Below, in pieces: positions 1 through 6,958 of a DNA stretch of 15,680 bases. The notes beneath the pieces are model-generated. The model was not told the DNA's origin and made no database searches. It saw nothing but the letters and a program-made list of their open reading frames with translations. How positions within the stretch are numbered: the first letter of the stretch is position 1; the number at the start of each line of letters is the position of its first letter. Both the position numbers and the translations under genes were made by a program. The DNA comes from an uncultured Rubrivivax sp. (lineage in GTDB: Bacteria > Pseudomonadota > Gammaproteobacteria > Burkholderiales > Burkholderiaceae_C), in the NCBI GenBank assembly GCA_937975735.1, contig CALJUI010000169.1, positions 1 through 15,680 of the forward strand, given 5' to 3'.

Positions 1-800
1 ATGCCGGAATCGCGATCGAGCCCGAGGGTAAGCTGGGTCATGTCGTTGGAGCCGATGGAAAACCCGTCGAAGTGCTCCAGGAAGTCGGCCGCCAGGATGG
101 CGTTCGACGGAATCTCGCACATCATGATGACGCGCAGGCCGTTCTTGCCCCGCTGCAGCCCATGTTCGCCCAGCAACTCGATCACCCGGCGCGCCTCGGC
201 CACGGTGCGCACGAACGGCACCATGATTTCGACGTTGGTAAGCCCCATGTCGTCGCGCACCCTTTTCAGCGCCTCGCACTCCAGGGCGAAGCAGTCGCGA
301 AAGCTCTCGGCCACGTAGCGCGAGGCCCCGCGGAAGCCCAGCATCGGATTCTCCTCCTCCGGCTCGTAGAGCTTGCCGCCGGTCAGGCTGGAATACTCAT
401 TGGACTTGAAGTCCGACATGCGCACGATTACCGGCTTGGGATAGAAGGCGGCGCCGAGCGTGGCGATACCCTCGGTGAGCTTTTCCACGTAGAAGCGTGT
501 CGGGCTTTCGTAGCCTGCGCACTGCTGCGCCACCGCCTCGCGAATGTCGTCCGGCAGTTTCGGGTAGGCAAGCGCCGCCTTCGGATGCACGCCGATCATG
601 CGCGCAATGATGAACTCTAGCCGAGCCAGGCCGACGCCGGCGTTGGGAAGCCGCTGGAAGTCGAAGCCGAGCTCCGGGTTACCGCCATTCATCATGATCT
701 TGACCGGGAGTTCCGGCAGCTTGTCGAGCTGGATGTGCAGTACCTCGACGTCGAGAATGCCCTGGTAAACGAACCCGGTATCGCCCTCGGCGCAGGACAC
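1..800. other. Compositionally distinct segment within ppsA
   Basis: Reading the ppsA codons by eye, A/T-ending codons (CTT, GAA, ATT, AAT, GAT, TAT, TTT, AAA) make up about one in seven or eight in this segment. They make up about one in twenty in the first ~200 codons of the same gene. The change falls near 780-850, about residue 445-468, the junction between the phosphohistidine domain and the PEP-binding barrel. The right boundary is approximate; the left lies outside the window. Recombination, relaxed codon selection or an assembly chimera could explain it. Confidence 0.5.
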
Positions 801-2183
801 GGTGACCTTCTTGCCCTCGCCGAGGACTTCGGTGGCGTCGCCGCAACCGACCACCGCCGGAATGCCGAGCTCGCGCGCGATGATCGCCGCGTGGCAGGTG
901 CGCCCGCCGCGGTTGGTGACGATCGCGCCGGCGCGCTTCATCACCGGCTCCCAGTTCGGGTCGGTCATGTCGGTGACGAGGATGTCGCCCGGCTGCACCC
1001 TGTCCATCTCGCTGATCGACGTGACCAGGCGCACCGGCCCGGTGCCGATCTTCTGGCCGATCGCCCGGCCCTCGACGAGCACGGTGCCGCGCTTGGCCGG
1101 GTCGCCCTTGAGCTTGTAGCGCTGCTCGACCTTGCCGCCGCCGTTGCTCTTCACCGTCTCGGGCCGGGCCTGCAGGATGTAGAGCAGGCCGTCGCCGCCG
1201 TCCTTGCCCCACTCGATGTCCATCGGCCGGCCGTAGTGCTGCTCGATGATCAGCGCGTAGCGCGCGAGCTCGGTCACGTCGGCGTCGGACAGCGAGTAGC
1301 GGTTGCGCTGCTCGGGCGGCGTGTCGACGGTGCGCACCAGCTTGCCGCTCGCCGCCTTCTCGTCGGCCGACGCGAACTCCATGCGCTGCAGCTTGGAGCC
1401 GAGCACGCGACGAATCACCGCCTGCTTGCCGGCGCGCAGCATCGGCTTGTGGACGTAGAACTCGTCGGGGTTGACCGCACCCTGCACCACCGTCTCGCCG
1501 AGGCCGTAGCTCGACGTGATGAAGACCACGTCCGGGAAGCCCGACTCGGTGTCGATCGTGAACATCACGCCGGCGGCGCCGAGGTCCGAGCGCACCATGC
1601 GCTGCACGCCGGCCGACAGCGCGACGTCGGCGTGCGCGAAGCCCTTGTGCACGCGGTAGCTGATCGCGCGGTCGTTGTACAGCGAGGCGAAGACCTCCTT
1701 CATCCGGTGCAGCACGTCGTCGATGCCGACGACGTTGAGGAAGGTCTCCTGCTGGCCGGCGAAGGACGCGTCGGGCAGGTCCTCGGCGGTGGCCGACGAG
1801 CGCACCGCGAAAGACACGTCCGGGTGCTCGGCGGTCAGGCGCTCGAACTCGCCGCGCACCGCGGTCTCGAGATCGGCCGGCCAGGGGGTCTCGACGACCC
1901 ACTGGCGGATCTGCGCACCGGCCTCGGCCAGCGCGCGCACGTCGTCGGCATCGAGCGCGTCGAGCCGCGCGTTGATGCGATCGGCCAGGCCTTCGTGCGC
2001 GAGGAAGCGCCGGTAGGCGTGGGCGGTGGTCGCGAAGCCGCCCGGGACGCGCACACCGGAGGCGGCCAGCTGGCTGATCATCTCGCCGAGGGAGGCGTTC
2101 TTGCCGCCCACCAACTCGACGTCGGTCATCCTCAGTTGTTCGAACGGAACGACCAGGGCGGTCGCCATCGGGGTCTGGGACAT
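1..2183 (-). CDS. ppsA: Phosphoenolpyruvate synthase (pyruvate, water dikinase), 3' end cut by window edge
   Basis: Converts pyruvate, ATP and water to phosphoenolpyruvate, AMP and phosphate, the entry step of gluconeogenesis from C3 acids in the cytoplasm. 727 complete codons are present; the family is about 790-800 residues, so roughly the last 65-70 are outside. Domains in order: N-terminal ATP-binding domain (about residues 20-355, with VGGKNASLGEM near 26-36 and FAVRSSATAEDLP near 135), phosphohistidine swivelling domain (about 385-465) with GGRTCHAAIIAREL and catalytic His431 (E. coli His421), then the PEP-binding barrel with PMLGFRG, MCEIPSN and SIGSNDMTQLTLGLD at the edge. Thr429 matches the E. 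coli Thr419 site modified by PpsR. The start at 2183 is chosen because a GGAG lies 7 nt upstream; a second in-frame ATG sits at 2168. Codon use in the last ~800 nt in the window is less GC-rich at third positions than in the rest of the gene. Diverges from ppsR. Confidence 0.97.
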   Translation of the reverse strand, partial: MSQTPMATALVVPFEQLRMTDVELVGGKNASLGEMISQLAASGVRVPGGFATTAHAYRRFLAHEGLADRINARLDALDADDVRALAEAGAQIRQWVVETPWPADLETAVRGEFERLTAEHPDVSFAVRSSATAEDLPDASFAGQQETFLNVVGIDDVLHRMKEVFASLYNDRAISYRVHKGFAHADVALSAGVQRMVRSDLGAAGVMFTIDTESGFPDVVFITSSYGLGETVVQGAVNPDEFYVHKPMLRAGKQAVIRRVLGSKLQRMEFASADEKAASGKLVRTVDTPPEQRNRYSLSDADVTELARYALIIEQHYGRPMDIEWGKDGGDGLLYILQARPETVKSNGGGKVEQRYKLKGDPAKRGTVLVEGRAIGQKIGTGPVRLVTSISEMDRVQPGDILVTDMTDPNWEPVMKRAGAIVTNRGGRTCHAAIIARELGIPAVVGCGDATEVLGEGKKVTVSCAEGDTGFVYQGILDVEVLHIQLDKLPELPVKIMMNGGNPELGFDFQRLPNAGVGLARLEFIIARMIGVHPKAALAYPKLPDDIREAVAQQCAGYESPTRFYVEKLTEGIATLGAAFYPKPVIVRMSDFKSNEYSSLTGGKLYEPEEENPMLGFRGASRYVAESFRDCFALECEALKRVRDDMGLTNVEIMVPFVRTVAEARRVIELLGEHGLQRGKNGLRVIMMCEIPSNAILAADFLEHFDGFSIGSNDMTQLTLGLDRDSG

Positions 2184-2366
2184 GGGAAAGCTCCGTGATG
2201 TGAAGAAACCGGTGCTTTCGCGCGCGTGTCGGAACCCCACGCCGCAGCGACGGGTTCTGGTTCTTGGATGCTGGGCGGGTTCACGACGGCGTCAAGCGAG
2301 CATTGGGACGCATTCTAAGTAATTGTCCGTATGATCCTTCGACCCCCACCCCGCTCCCATCGGTCC
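2184..2366. promoter_or_regulatory. Divergent ppsA-ppsR intergenic promoter region
   Basis: This 183-nt stretch is the only sizeable non-coding DNA in the window and is less GC-rich than the genes, especially at 2300-2340. Candidate elements by eye: for ppsR, a TATGAT -10-like hexamer at 2330-2335 that would give a leader of about 25 nt to the ATG at 2367, without a convincing -35; for ppsA, a TTGACG -35-like hexamer on the minus strand at 2290-2295 with AGCATC 17 nt downstream at 2267-2272 (a poor -10), and a minus-strand TAGAAT at 2312-2317. I could not identify a regulator site. The two genes must have separate promoters here because they diverge, but the exact positions are guesses. Confidence 0.4.
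2191..2194 (-). promoter_or_regulatory. Shine-Dalgarno site of ppsA
   Basis: On the minus strand GGAG precedes the ATG at 2183 with a 7-nt spacer. It supports that ATG over the in-frame ATG five codons later. Confidence 0.65.
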
Positions 2367-3191
2367 ATGCCCCAGCGCACCGTGTTCTACGTCTCGGACG
2401 GCGCCGTCATCACCGCCGAGACCTTCGGCAACTCGCCCCTCGCGCAGTTCCCGGGCCAGCCGCGCCACGTGCGCCGGCCCTTCATCGACAGCGTCGACAA
2501 GGCGCGCACCGTCGTGGCCGAGATCAACCAGATCGCCGAGCGCGAGGGCAAGCGCCCGATCGTCTTCGTCACGCTCGTCAACGACGACGTGCGCGACGCC
2601 CTCACCGACCCGTCCTGCAAGGGCATGGTGCTGGACATGTTCCGCACCTTCGTCGAGCCGCTGGAGGCCGAGTTCGGCGTCAAGTCGAACCATCGCGTCG
2701 GGCGCTTCTCCGACGTCAGCAAGAGCCAGGAGTACAGCGACCGCATCGAGGCGATCAACTTCTCGCTCGCCCACGACGACGGTCAGGCCTCGCGCAACCT
2801 CGACCTCGCCGACGTCATCCTCGTCGGCGTCAGCCGCAGCGGCAAGACGCCGACCTCGCTGTACCTGGCGATGCAGCACGGCGTGCGCGCCGCCAACTAC
2901 CCGCTGATTCCGGAGGACTTCGAGCGCGGCCAGCTGCCCTCGCTTTTGGCGCCGCACAAGAAGAAGTGCTTCGGGCTGACGATCGACCCGACGCGACTGG
3001 CGCAGATCCGCCACGAGCGCCGCCCCGGCAGCAAGTACGCGGCGATCGAGAACTGCCGCTATGAGGTCAACGAGGCCGAGGCGATGATGCGCCGCGAGGG
3101 CATCTCCTGGCTGTCGTCGACGCACAAGTCGATCGAAGAGATTGCCACCACCATCCTGCGCGACGTGCGCCCGGACCGGCTCGTCTACTGA
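2367..3191 (+). CDS. ppsR: PEP synthase regulatory protein (bifunctional kinase/pyrophosphorylase, DUF299 family)
   Basis: 274 residues, close to the 277 of E. coli PpsR (YdiA). The family inactivates PEP synthase by ADP-dependent phosphorylation of a Thr next to the catalytic His and reactivates it by Pi-dependent phosphorolysis. Visible hallmarks: N-terminal VFYVSDGAVITAE, the SLAHDDG block near residues 134-140, the P-loop-like GVSRSGKTPTSLYLA beginning at residue 154, RAANYPLIPEDF, FGLTIDPTRLAQIR, and the C-terminal SIEEIATTIL. The start at 2367 is chosen because homology begins there; an in-frame ATG at 2331 would add twelve residues that do not look like the family. No clear Shine-Dalgarno sequence precedes either ATG. 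It is the only plus-strand gene, diverges from its target gene ppsA, and ends one base from the stop of the convergent methyltransferase gene. Confidence 0.96.
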   Translation: MPQRTVFYVSDGAVITAETFGNSPLAQFPGQPRHVRRPFIDSVDKARTVVAEINQIAEREGKRPIVFVTLVNDDVRDALTDPSCKGMVLDMFRTFVEPLEAEFGVKSNHRVGRFSDVSKSQEYSDRIEAINFSLAHDDGQASRNLDLADVILVGVSRSGKTPTSLYLAMQHGVRAANYPLIPEDFERGQLPSLLAPHKKKCFGLTIDPTRLAQIRHERRPGSKYAAIENCRYEVNEAEAMMRREGISWLSSTHKSIEEIATTILRDVRPDRLVY

Positions 3192-3192
3192 C

Positions 3193-3969
3193 TCAGCGCG
3201 CGCCGCCCTGGCGCGCCGACTCGTACAGGCAGATCGCCGCCGCCGCGGCGACGTTGAGCGACTCCTCGCCGCCGGGCTGCGGAATGCGCACCGTCAACGC
3301 GCAGCGCCGGGACAGCTCGGCCGACACGCCCTGCCCCTCGTGGCCGAAGACCCAGCCGCAGGGCCGCGGCAGGTTCGCCTGCGGCAGCGCCAGCGCAGCG
3401 TGCGAGCTCGTCGCAACCAGGCCGAGCGACAGGGCATCGAGCGCATCGACCTGAAGCCCTTCCAGCAAGGCCAGCTGGAAATGCGCCCCCATGCCGGCGC
3501 GCAGCACCTTCGGCGACCACAGTGCCGCGGTGCCCTTGATCGCCAGCACCTGCCGCACACCGAGCGCGCTGGCGCTGCGCAGGATGCTGCCGACGTTGCC
3601 GGCGTCCTGCAGGCCGTCGAGCACCACCGTGTCGACCGCGGGCTGCAGCGTCGGCGGTGCCGGCAGGTCGATCAGGCCGCCGATCGCCGCCGGCGACGGA
3701 AGGCCGCTGATCGACGCGAACAGCGCCGAGGACAGCACCACCCGGTCCGCGCAGGCGGCGTGCAGGCGCTGCAGCGCGGGCCGCGCGAGCGCCTCGTCGG
3801 TGGCCACCGCCAGCGCCAGGGGCAGGCCGCGGGTCAGCGCCGCCTCGCACAGGTGTTCGCCTTCGATCCAGACCTGCCCGGCCTTGCGGTAGGCGCCCGG
3901 CGTCTGGACCAGCTTGCGCAGGCGCACCAGCAGCGGGTTGTCGCGGGCGACGATCCGGCGCTCGCTCAT
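3193..3969 (-). CDS. SpoU/TrmH-family RNA 2'-O-methyltransferase
   Basis: 258 residues. Members transfer a methyl group from S-adenosylmethionine to a ribose 2'-OH in rRNA or tRNA using a trefoil-knot fold. All three SPOUT motifs are visible: motif 1 DAGNVGSILRSASALG with Asn125 and Arg131, motif 2 FGHEGQGV at about 208-215, and motif 3 IPQPGGEESLNVAAAAAI from about 229. The N-terminal ~95 residues (DNPLLVRLRKL, WIEGEHLCEA) match the SpoU substrate-binding domain found in RlmB- and TsnR-like enzymes. The RNA target cannot be told from sequence alone; a 23S rRNA Gm modification is the likeliest, so no symbol is given. The start at 3969 overlaps the rnhB stop as ATGA, implying coupling. An upstream open frame reaches 4362 but that part lies over rnhB and has no homology. 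Last gene of the operon; it converges on ppsR with one base between stops. Confidence 0.92.
   Translation of the reverse strand: MSERRIVARDNPLLVRLRKLVQTPGAYRKAGQVWIEGEHLCEAALTRGLPLALAVATDEALARPALQRLHAACADRVVLSSALFASISGLPSPAAIGGLIDLPAPPTLQPAVDTVVLDGLQDAGNVGSILRSASALGVRQVLAIKGTAALWSPKVLRAGMGAHFQLALLEGLQVDALDALSLGLVATSSHAALALPQANLPRPCGWVFGHEGQGVSAELSRRCALTVRIPQPGGEESLNVAAAAAICLYESARQGGAR
3198..3216. terminator. GC-rich hairpin at the ppsR / methyltransferase convergence
   Basis: A perfect 7-bp inverted repeat, GCGCGCC at 3198-3204 and GGCGCGC at 3210-3216 with a 5-nt loop, begins 6 nt after the ppsR stop. It lies within the last codons of the convergent methyltransferase gene. There is no T tract on either side, so it is not a canonical intrinsic terminator; it might slow polymerase or protect 3' ends. 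Short GC inverted repeats are common in DNA this GC-rich, so chance is a real alternative. Confidence 0.3.
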
Positions 3970-4589
3970 GGCAGACCGGCGGCCTCGCGCACCGGCGCAA
4001 AGCTGCGGCGGTGCGCCGCGCAAGGGCCGTGCTCGCGCAGCGCCTGCAGGTGGCCCGGCGTCGGGTAGCCCTTGTGCTCGGCAAAGCCGTAGGCCGGGTA
4101 GGCTTGGTCGAGCGCGGCGCAGCCGCGGTCGCGGTAGACCTTGGCCAGGATCGACGCCGCCGAGATCGCCGGCACCGTCGCGTCGCCGCGCACGATGGCC
4201 GACGCCGGCACGCGCAGCACCGGCAGCCGGTTGCCGTCGACCAGCACCTGATGCGGCGTCAGGCGCAGGCCCTCGACCGCGCGCCGCATCGCCAGCAGGG
4301 TCGCCTGCAGGATGTTCAGCCGGTCGATCTCCTCGACGCTGGCCTCGGCGATCCGCAGGCACAGCGCCTTCGCGCAGATCTCGTCGAACAGCCGCTCGCG
4401 ACGGGCCGGGCTCAGCGCCTTCGAGTCGGCCAGGCCCCGGATGGGCGCGCGCTCGTCGAGGATCACCGCCGCCGCGACCACCGGCCCGGCGAGCGGCCCG
4501 CGGCCGGCCTCGTCGACACCGGCCAGCAGTCCCGGCACCGACCAGTCCAGCCCGAGCTGCTCAGGCGTCGATGATCGTCGCGATCGCAT
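3966..4589 (-). CDS. rnhB: Ribonuclease HII
   Basis: 207 residues. Cleaves the RNA strand of RNA-DNA hybrids and nicks at single ribonucleotides misincorporated in DNA, starting ribonucleotide excision repair. The metal-binding acidic residues are in place: Asp26-Glu27 in GVDEAGRGPLAG, Asp118 in LVDGNR and Asp136 in RGDATVPAISAASILAKV, each offset by ten from E. coli Asp16, Glu17, Asp108 and Asp126. Also typical are LADSKALS and the C-terminal HKGYPTPGHL. The chosen ATG overlaps the 3' end of lpxB by 29 nt and has no clear Shine-Dalgarno sequence, so translation probably depends on coupling to lpxB; the N-terminus before residue 20 is the uncertain part. The lpxA-lpxB-rnhB order is shared by many proteobacteria, including E. 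coli. The stop overlaps the start of the methyltransferase gene. Confidence 0.95.
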   Translation of the reverse strand: MRSRRSSTPEQLGLDWSVPGLLAGVDEAGRGPLAGPVVAAAVILDERAPIRGLADSKALSPARRERLFDEICAKALCLRIAEASVEEIDRLNILQATLLAMRRAVEGLRLTPHQVLVDGNRLPVLRVPASAIVRGDATVPAISAASILAKVYRDRGCAALDQAYPAYGFAEHKGYPTPGHLQALREHGPCAAHRRSFAPVREAAGLP

Positions 4590-5703
4590 CGGTGGCGCAG
4601 CGCGCGGTGTCGCGCCGCAGTTCGTGGTGCAGTTCGGTGAAGCGGCGCGCCAGACGGTCGGCGCCGCTGCGATCGTCCAGGCCGGCGAGCACGGCCGCCG
4701 CCAGCATCTCCGGCGTGCAGTCCTCCTGGATGCGCTCGGGCACGACGAAGTCGGCGCACAGGATGTTCGGCAGCCCGACCCAGGGCTGCAGCCGCATGCG
4801 CCGCATCAATGCCCAGGACAGCGGGTGCATGCGGTAGCCGATGACCATCGGCCGCTTGAACAGCGCGGCCTCCAGCGTCGCCGTGCCACTGGCGATCAGC
4901 GTCAGGTCGCAGGCCGCCAGCGCGCTGTGCGAACCGCCGTCGAGCAGCTGCAACGGCACGCCGGGCGCGTGAGCCGCGACCAGCGGCTCGAGCCGCGAGC
5001 GCAAGCCCGGCGCGACCGGCAGCACGAAGCGCAACGCCGGTCGCGCGTTGTGCAGCCGCGCCGCCGCCTTCAGGAACACCGGCCCGATGGCGTCGATCTC
5101 TGAGCGGCGGCTGCCCGGCAGCACGGCGACCACCCGCGCATCGGCGGGCAGGCCCAGCGATCGCCGCGCCTCGTCGCGCGGCGGCTCGAGCGGGATCGCG
5201 TCGGCGAGCGGGTGGCCGACGTAGGTCGCCGCGACGCCGTGCCCGCGCAGCAGCTCCGGCTCGAACGGGAACAGGCACAGCACGTGGTCGACGCTGCGCG
5301 CGATGGTCTTCACCCGGCCCGGCCGCCAGGCCCAGATCGACGGGCAGACGAAGTGGATGGCCTTCACGCCGGCGTCCTTCAGCCGAGCCTCGAGCCCGAG
5401 GTTGAAGTCCGGCGCGTCGACGCCGACGAAGGCCGTCGGCGGGTCGGCGAGCAGGCGCTCCGCAAGCGCTCGGCGGATGCCGGCGATGCGCCGATAGTGG
5501 CGCAGCACCTCGACATAGCCGCGCACCGCGAGTTCCTCGTGCGGCCACCAGGCGTCGAAGCCCTGCGCCGCCATCTTCGGCCCGCCGATGCCTTGTGCTT
5601 GCAGCGCCGGCCAGCGCGCGCGCAGGCCGCCGAGCAGCAGGCCCGCGAGCAGGTCGCCGGAGGCCTCGCCGGCCACCATCGCCAGACGAGGCGACGACGG
5701 CAT
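4561..5703 (-). CDS. lpxB: Lipid-A-disaccharide synthase
   Basis: 380 residues (E. coli 382). A GT19-family glycosyltransferase at the inner face of the cytoplasmic membrane that joins UDP-2,3-diacylglucosamine to lipid X (2,3-diacylglucosamine-1-phosphate), giving the beta-1,6 lipid A disaccharide. Family blocks are visible in order: VAGEASGDLLAG at residues 10-21, IGGPKM, FVGVDAPDFNL, PSIWAWRPGRV, FPFEPELL, YVGHPLADAIP, VLPGSRRSEI, SGTATLEAALFKRPMVIGYR and LPNILC. The start at 5703 is three bases after the lpxA stop; there is no clear Shine-Dalgarno sequence, which fits coupling to lpxA. Its 3' end overlaps rnhB. Confidence 0.97.
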   Translation of the reverse strand: MPSSPRLAMVAGEASGDLLAGLLLGGLRARWPALQAQGIGGPKMAAQGFDAWWPHEELAVRGYVEVLRHYRRIAGIRRALAERLLADPPTAFVGVDAPDFNLGLEARLKDAGVKAIHFVCPSIWAWRPGRVKTIARSVDHVLCLFPFEPELLRGHGVAATYVGHPLADAIPLEPPRDEARRSLGLPADARVVAVLPGSRRSEIDAIGPVFLKAAARLHNARPALRFVLPVAPGLRSRLEPLVAAHAPGVPLQLLDGGSHSALAACDLTLIASGTATLEAALFKRPMVIGYRMHPLSWALMRRMRLQPWVGLPNILCADFVVPERIQEDCTPEMLAAAVLAGLDDRSGADRLARRFTELHHELRRDTARCATDAIATIIDA

Positions 5704-5706
5704 TGG

Positions 5707-6495
5707 TCAGCGAACGATGCCGCGCTCGGCGGCGGCAACGAAGTCGAGCAACATGGCGATGTCGTCCGCCGACTCGCCGGCGCCATCGCGCATCGCCTCG
5801 ATCTCGGCCACCGCGGCCGACAGCGTCAGGCCCTTGCGGTACAGGGCCCGGTGCATCTGCTTGATGCGCGCGATGCGCTCGGCCGAGTAGCCGCGGCGCT
5901 TCAGCCCTTCCTGGTTGATGCCCTGCGCCTCGGCCGGGTTGCCGGCGGCAGTGACGAAAGGGGGCAGGTCCTGCGACAGACGGGTCTGGAAGCCGGTCAT
6001 CGCGTGCGCACCGACGCGCACGAACTGGTGCACGCCGGACAAGCCGCCGAGGAAGACCCAGTCGCCCAGGTGCACGTGGCCGGCCAGCTGCACCGCGTTG
6101 GCCAGGATCAGGTGGCTGCCGAGCCGGCAGTCGTGCGCGATGTGCACGTAGGCCATGATCCAGTTGTCGTCGCCCAGGCGGGTCACACCCTCGTCCTGCA
6201 CCGTGCCGGTGTTGATCGTGACGAACTCGCGGATCGTGTTGCCGTCGCCGATCTCGAGCCGGGTGGGCTCGCCGGCGTACTTCTTGTCCTGCGGCGCCGC
6301 GCCGACGCTGGCGAACTGGAAGATGCGGTTGTCGCGGCCGATGCTCGTGCGGCCCTCCACCACGACGTGCGCACCGATCGTCGTGCCCGAGCCGATATGC
6401 ACGTGGGCCCCGATCACCGAGAAGGGGCCGACCTCGACGTCGTCGGCGAGCTCGGCGCCGGGGTCGACCAGCGCGCTCGGGTGGATGCGGGCCAT
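5707..6495 (-). CDS. lpxA: UDP-N-acetylglucosamine 3-O-acyltransferase
   Basis: 262 residues, the same length as E. coli LpxA. First, reversible step of lipid A synthesis: moves a 3-hydroxyacyl chain from acyl carrier protein to the 3-OH of UDP-GlcNAc in the cytoplasm. The N-terminal ~190 residues are left-handed beta-helix hexapeptide repeats, followed by a helical C-terminal domain starting near EGLKRRGYS. The catalytic His is His121 in IAHDC (E. coli His125). QFASVGAAPQDKKYAGEPTRLEIG and the HQF block near 156-158 are typical. Residue 169 is Phe where E. coli has Gly173 and P. aeruginosa has Met169, the acyl-chain ruler; this predicts a shorter acyl chain, about C10. A GAGG 8 nt before the ATG, overlapping the fabZ stop, supports the start at 6495. 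Confidence 0.97.
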   Translation of the reverse strand: MARIHPSALVDPGAELADDVEVGPFSVIGAHVHIGSGTTIGAHVVVEGRTSIGRDNRIFQFASVGAAPQDKKYAGEPTRLEIGDGNTIREFVTINTGTVQDEGVTRLGDDNWIMAYVHIAHDCRLGSHLILANAVQLAGHVHLGDWVFLGGLSGVHQFVRVGAHAMTGFQTRLSQDLPPFVTAAGNPAEAQGINQEGLKRRGYSAERIARIKQMHRALYRKGLTLSAAVAEIEAMRDGAGESADDIAMLLDFVAAAERGIVR

Positions 6496-6505
6496 CGGTC
6501 CGCCC

Positions 6506-6958
6506 TCAGCCGGCCTTGCGCATCGTGCACATCAGCTCGGCTTCGACCGCCGTCTCGCCGTCGACGCTGGCGCGGGCGTTGAACTTGAAGATGCCGGCCT
6601 TGGCGCGGATCACCGTCGCGTCGAGGATGAGCTGGTCGCCCGGCTCGACCACGCGCTTGAAGCGCGCACCGTCGATGCCGACGAAGTAGACCACCGTGTG
6701 GTCGTCGGGCTCCTCCTCCGACGACACGAAGGACAGCAGCGCCGCCGCCTGCGCGAGCGCCTCCAGCATCATCACGCCAGGCATCACCGGGCGGCGCGGG
6801 AAGTGGCCGACGAAGTACGGCTCGTTGATGGTCACGTTCTTCAGCGCCTGGATGCGCTTGAAGGGCTCGACCTCCAGCACCCGGTCGACGAGCAGGATCG
6901 GGTAGCGATGCGGCAGCTTCTTCAGGATCTGGTGGATGTCGAGCAAGGGGGCGGTCAT
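6506..6958 (-). CDS. fabZ: 3-hydroxyacyl-[acyl-carrier-protein] dehydratase
   Basis: 150 residues (E. coli 151). A hot-dog-fold enzyme that dehydrates 3-hydroxyacyl-ACP to trans-2-enoyl-ACP in fatty acid elongation. It competes with LpxA and LpxD for the same 3-hydroxyacyl-ACP pool, which is the usual explanation for its place in the lpx cluster. The N-terminal LPHRYPILLVDRV is family-typical, and the catalytic pair is His52 in GHFPRRPVMPGV and Glu66 in MLEALAQ. The start at 6958 is supported by a GGAG with 8-nt spacing, by the ATGA overlap with the lpxD stop, and by family length; the open frame runs to 7033 but those extra 25 codons lie over lpxD and are not homologous. Confidence 0.97.
   Translation of the reverse strand: MTAPLLDIHQILKKLPHRYPILLVDRVLEVEPFKRIQALKNVTINEPYFVGHFPRRPVMPGVMMLEALAQAAALLSFVSSEEEPDDHTVVYFVGIDGARFKRVVEPGDQLILDATVIRAKAGIFKFNARASVDGETAVEAELMCTMRKAG

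Noticed and set aside
735..2198. Long open frame of 487 codons on the plus strand, antisense to ppsA
   Set aside because: It mirrors the ppsA codons, is rich in Arg/Ala/His/Asp without recognisable motifs, and the minus strand has an unmistakable PpsA. Such frames are usual in very GC-rich genes.
3193..4362. RNA methyltransferase starting at 4362
   Set aside because: The extra residues overlap rnhB in a different frame and are Arg/Gly/Ala-rich; the family begins at the ATG at 3969.
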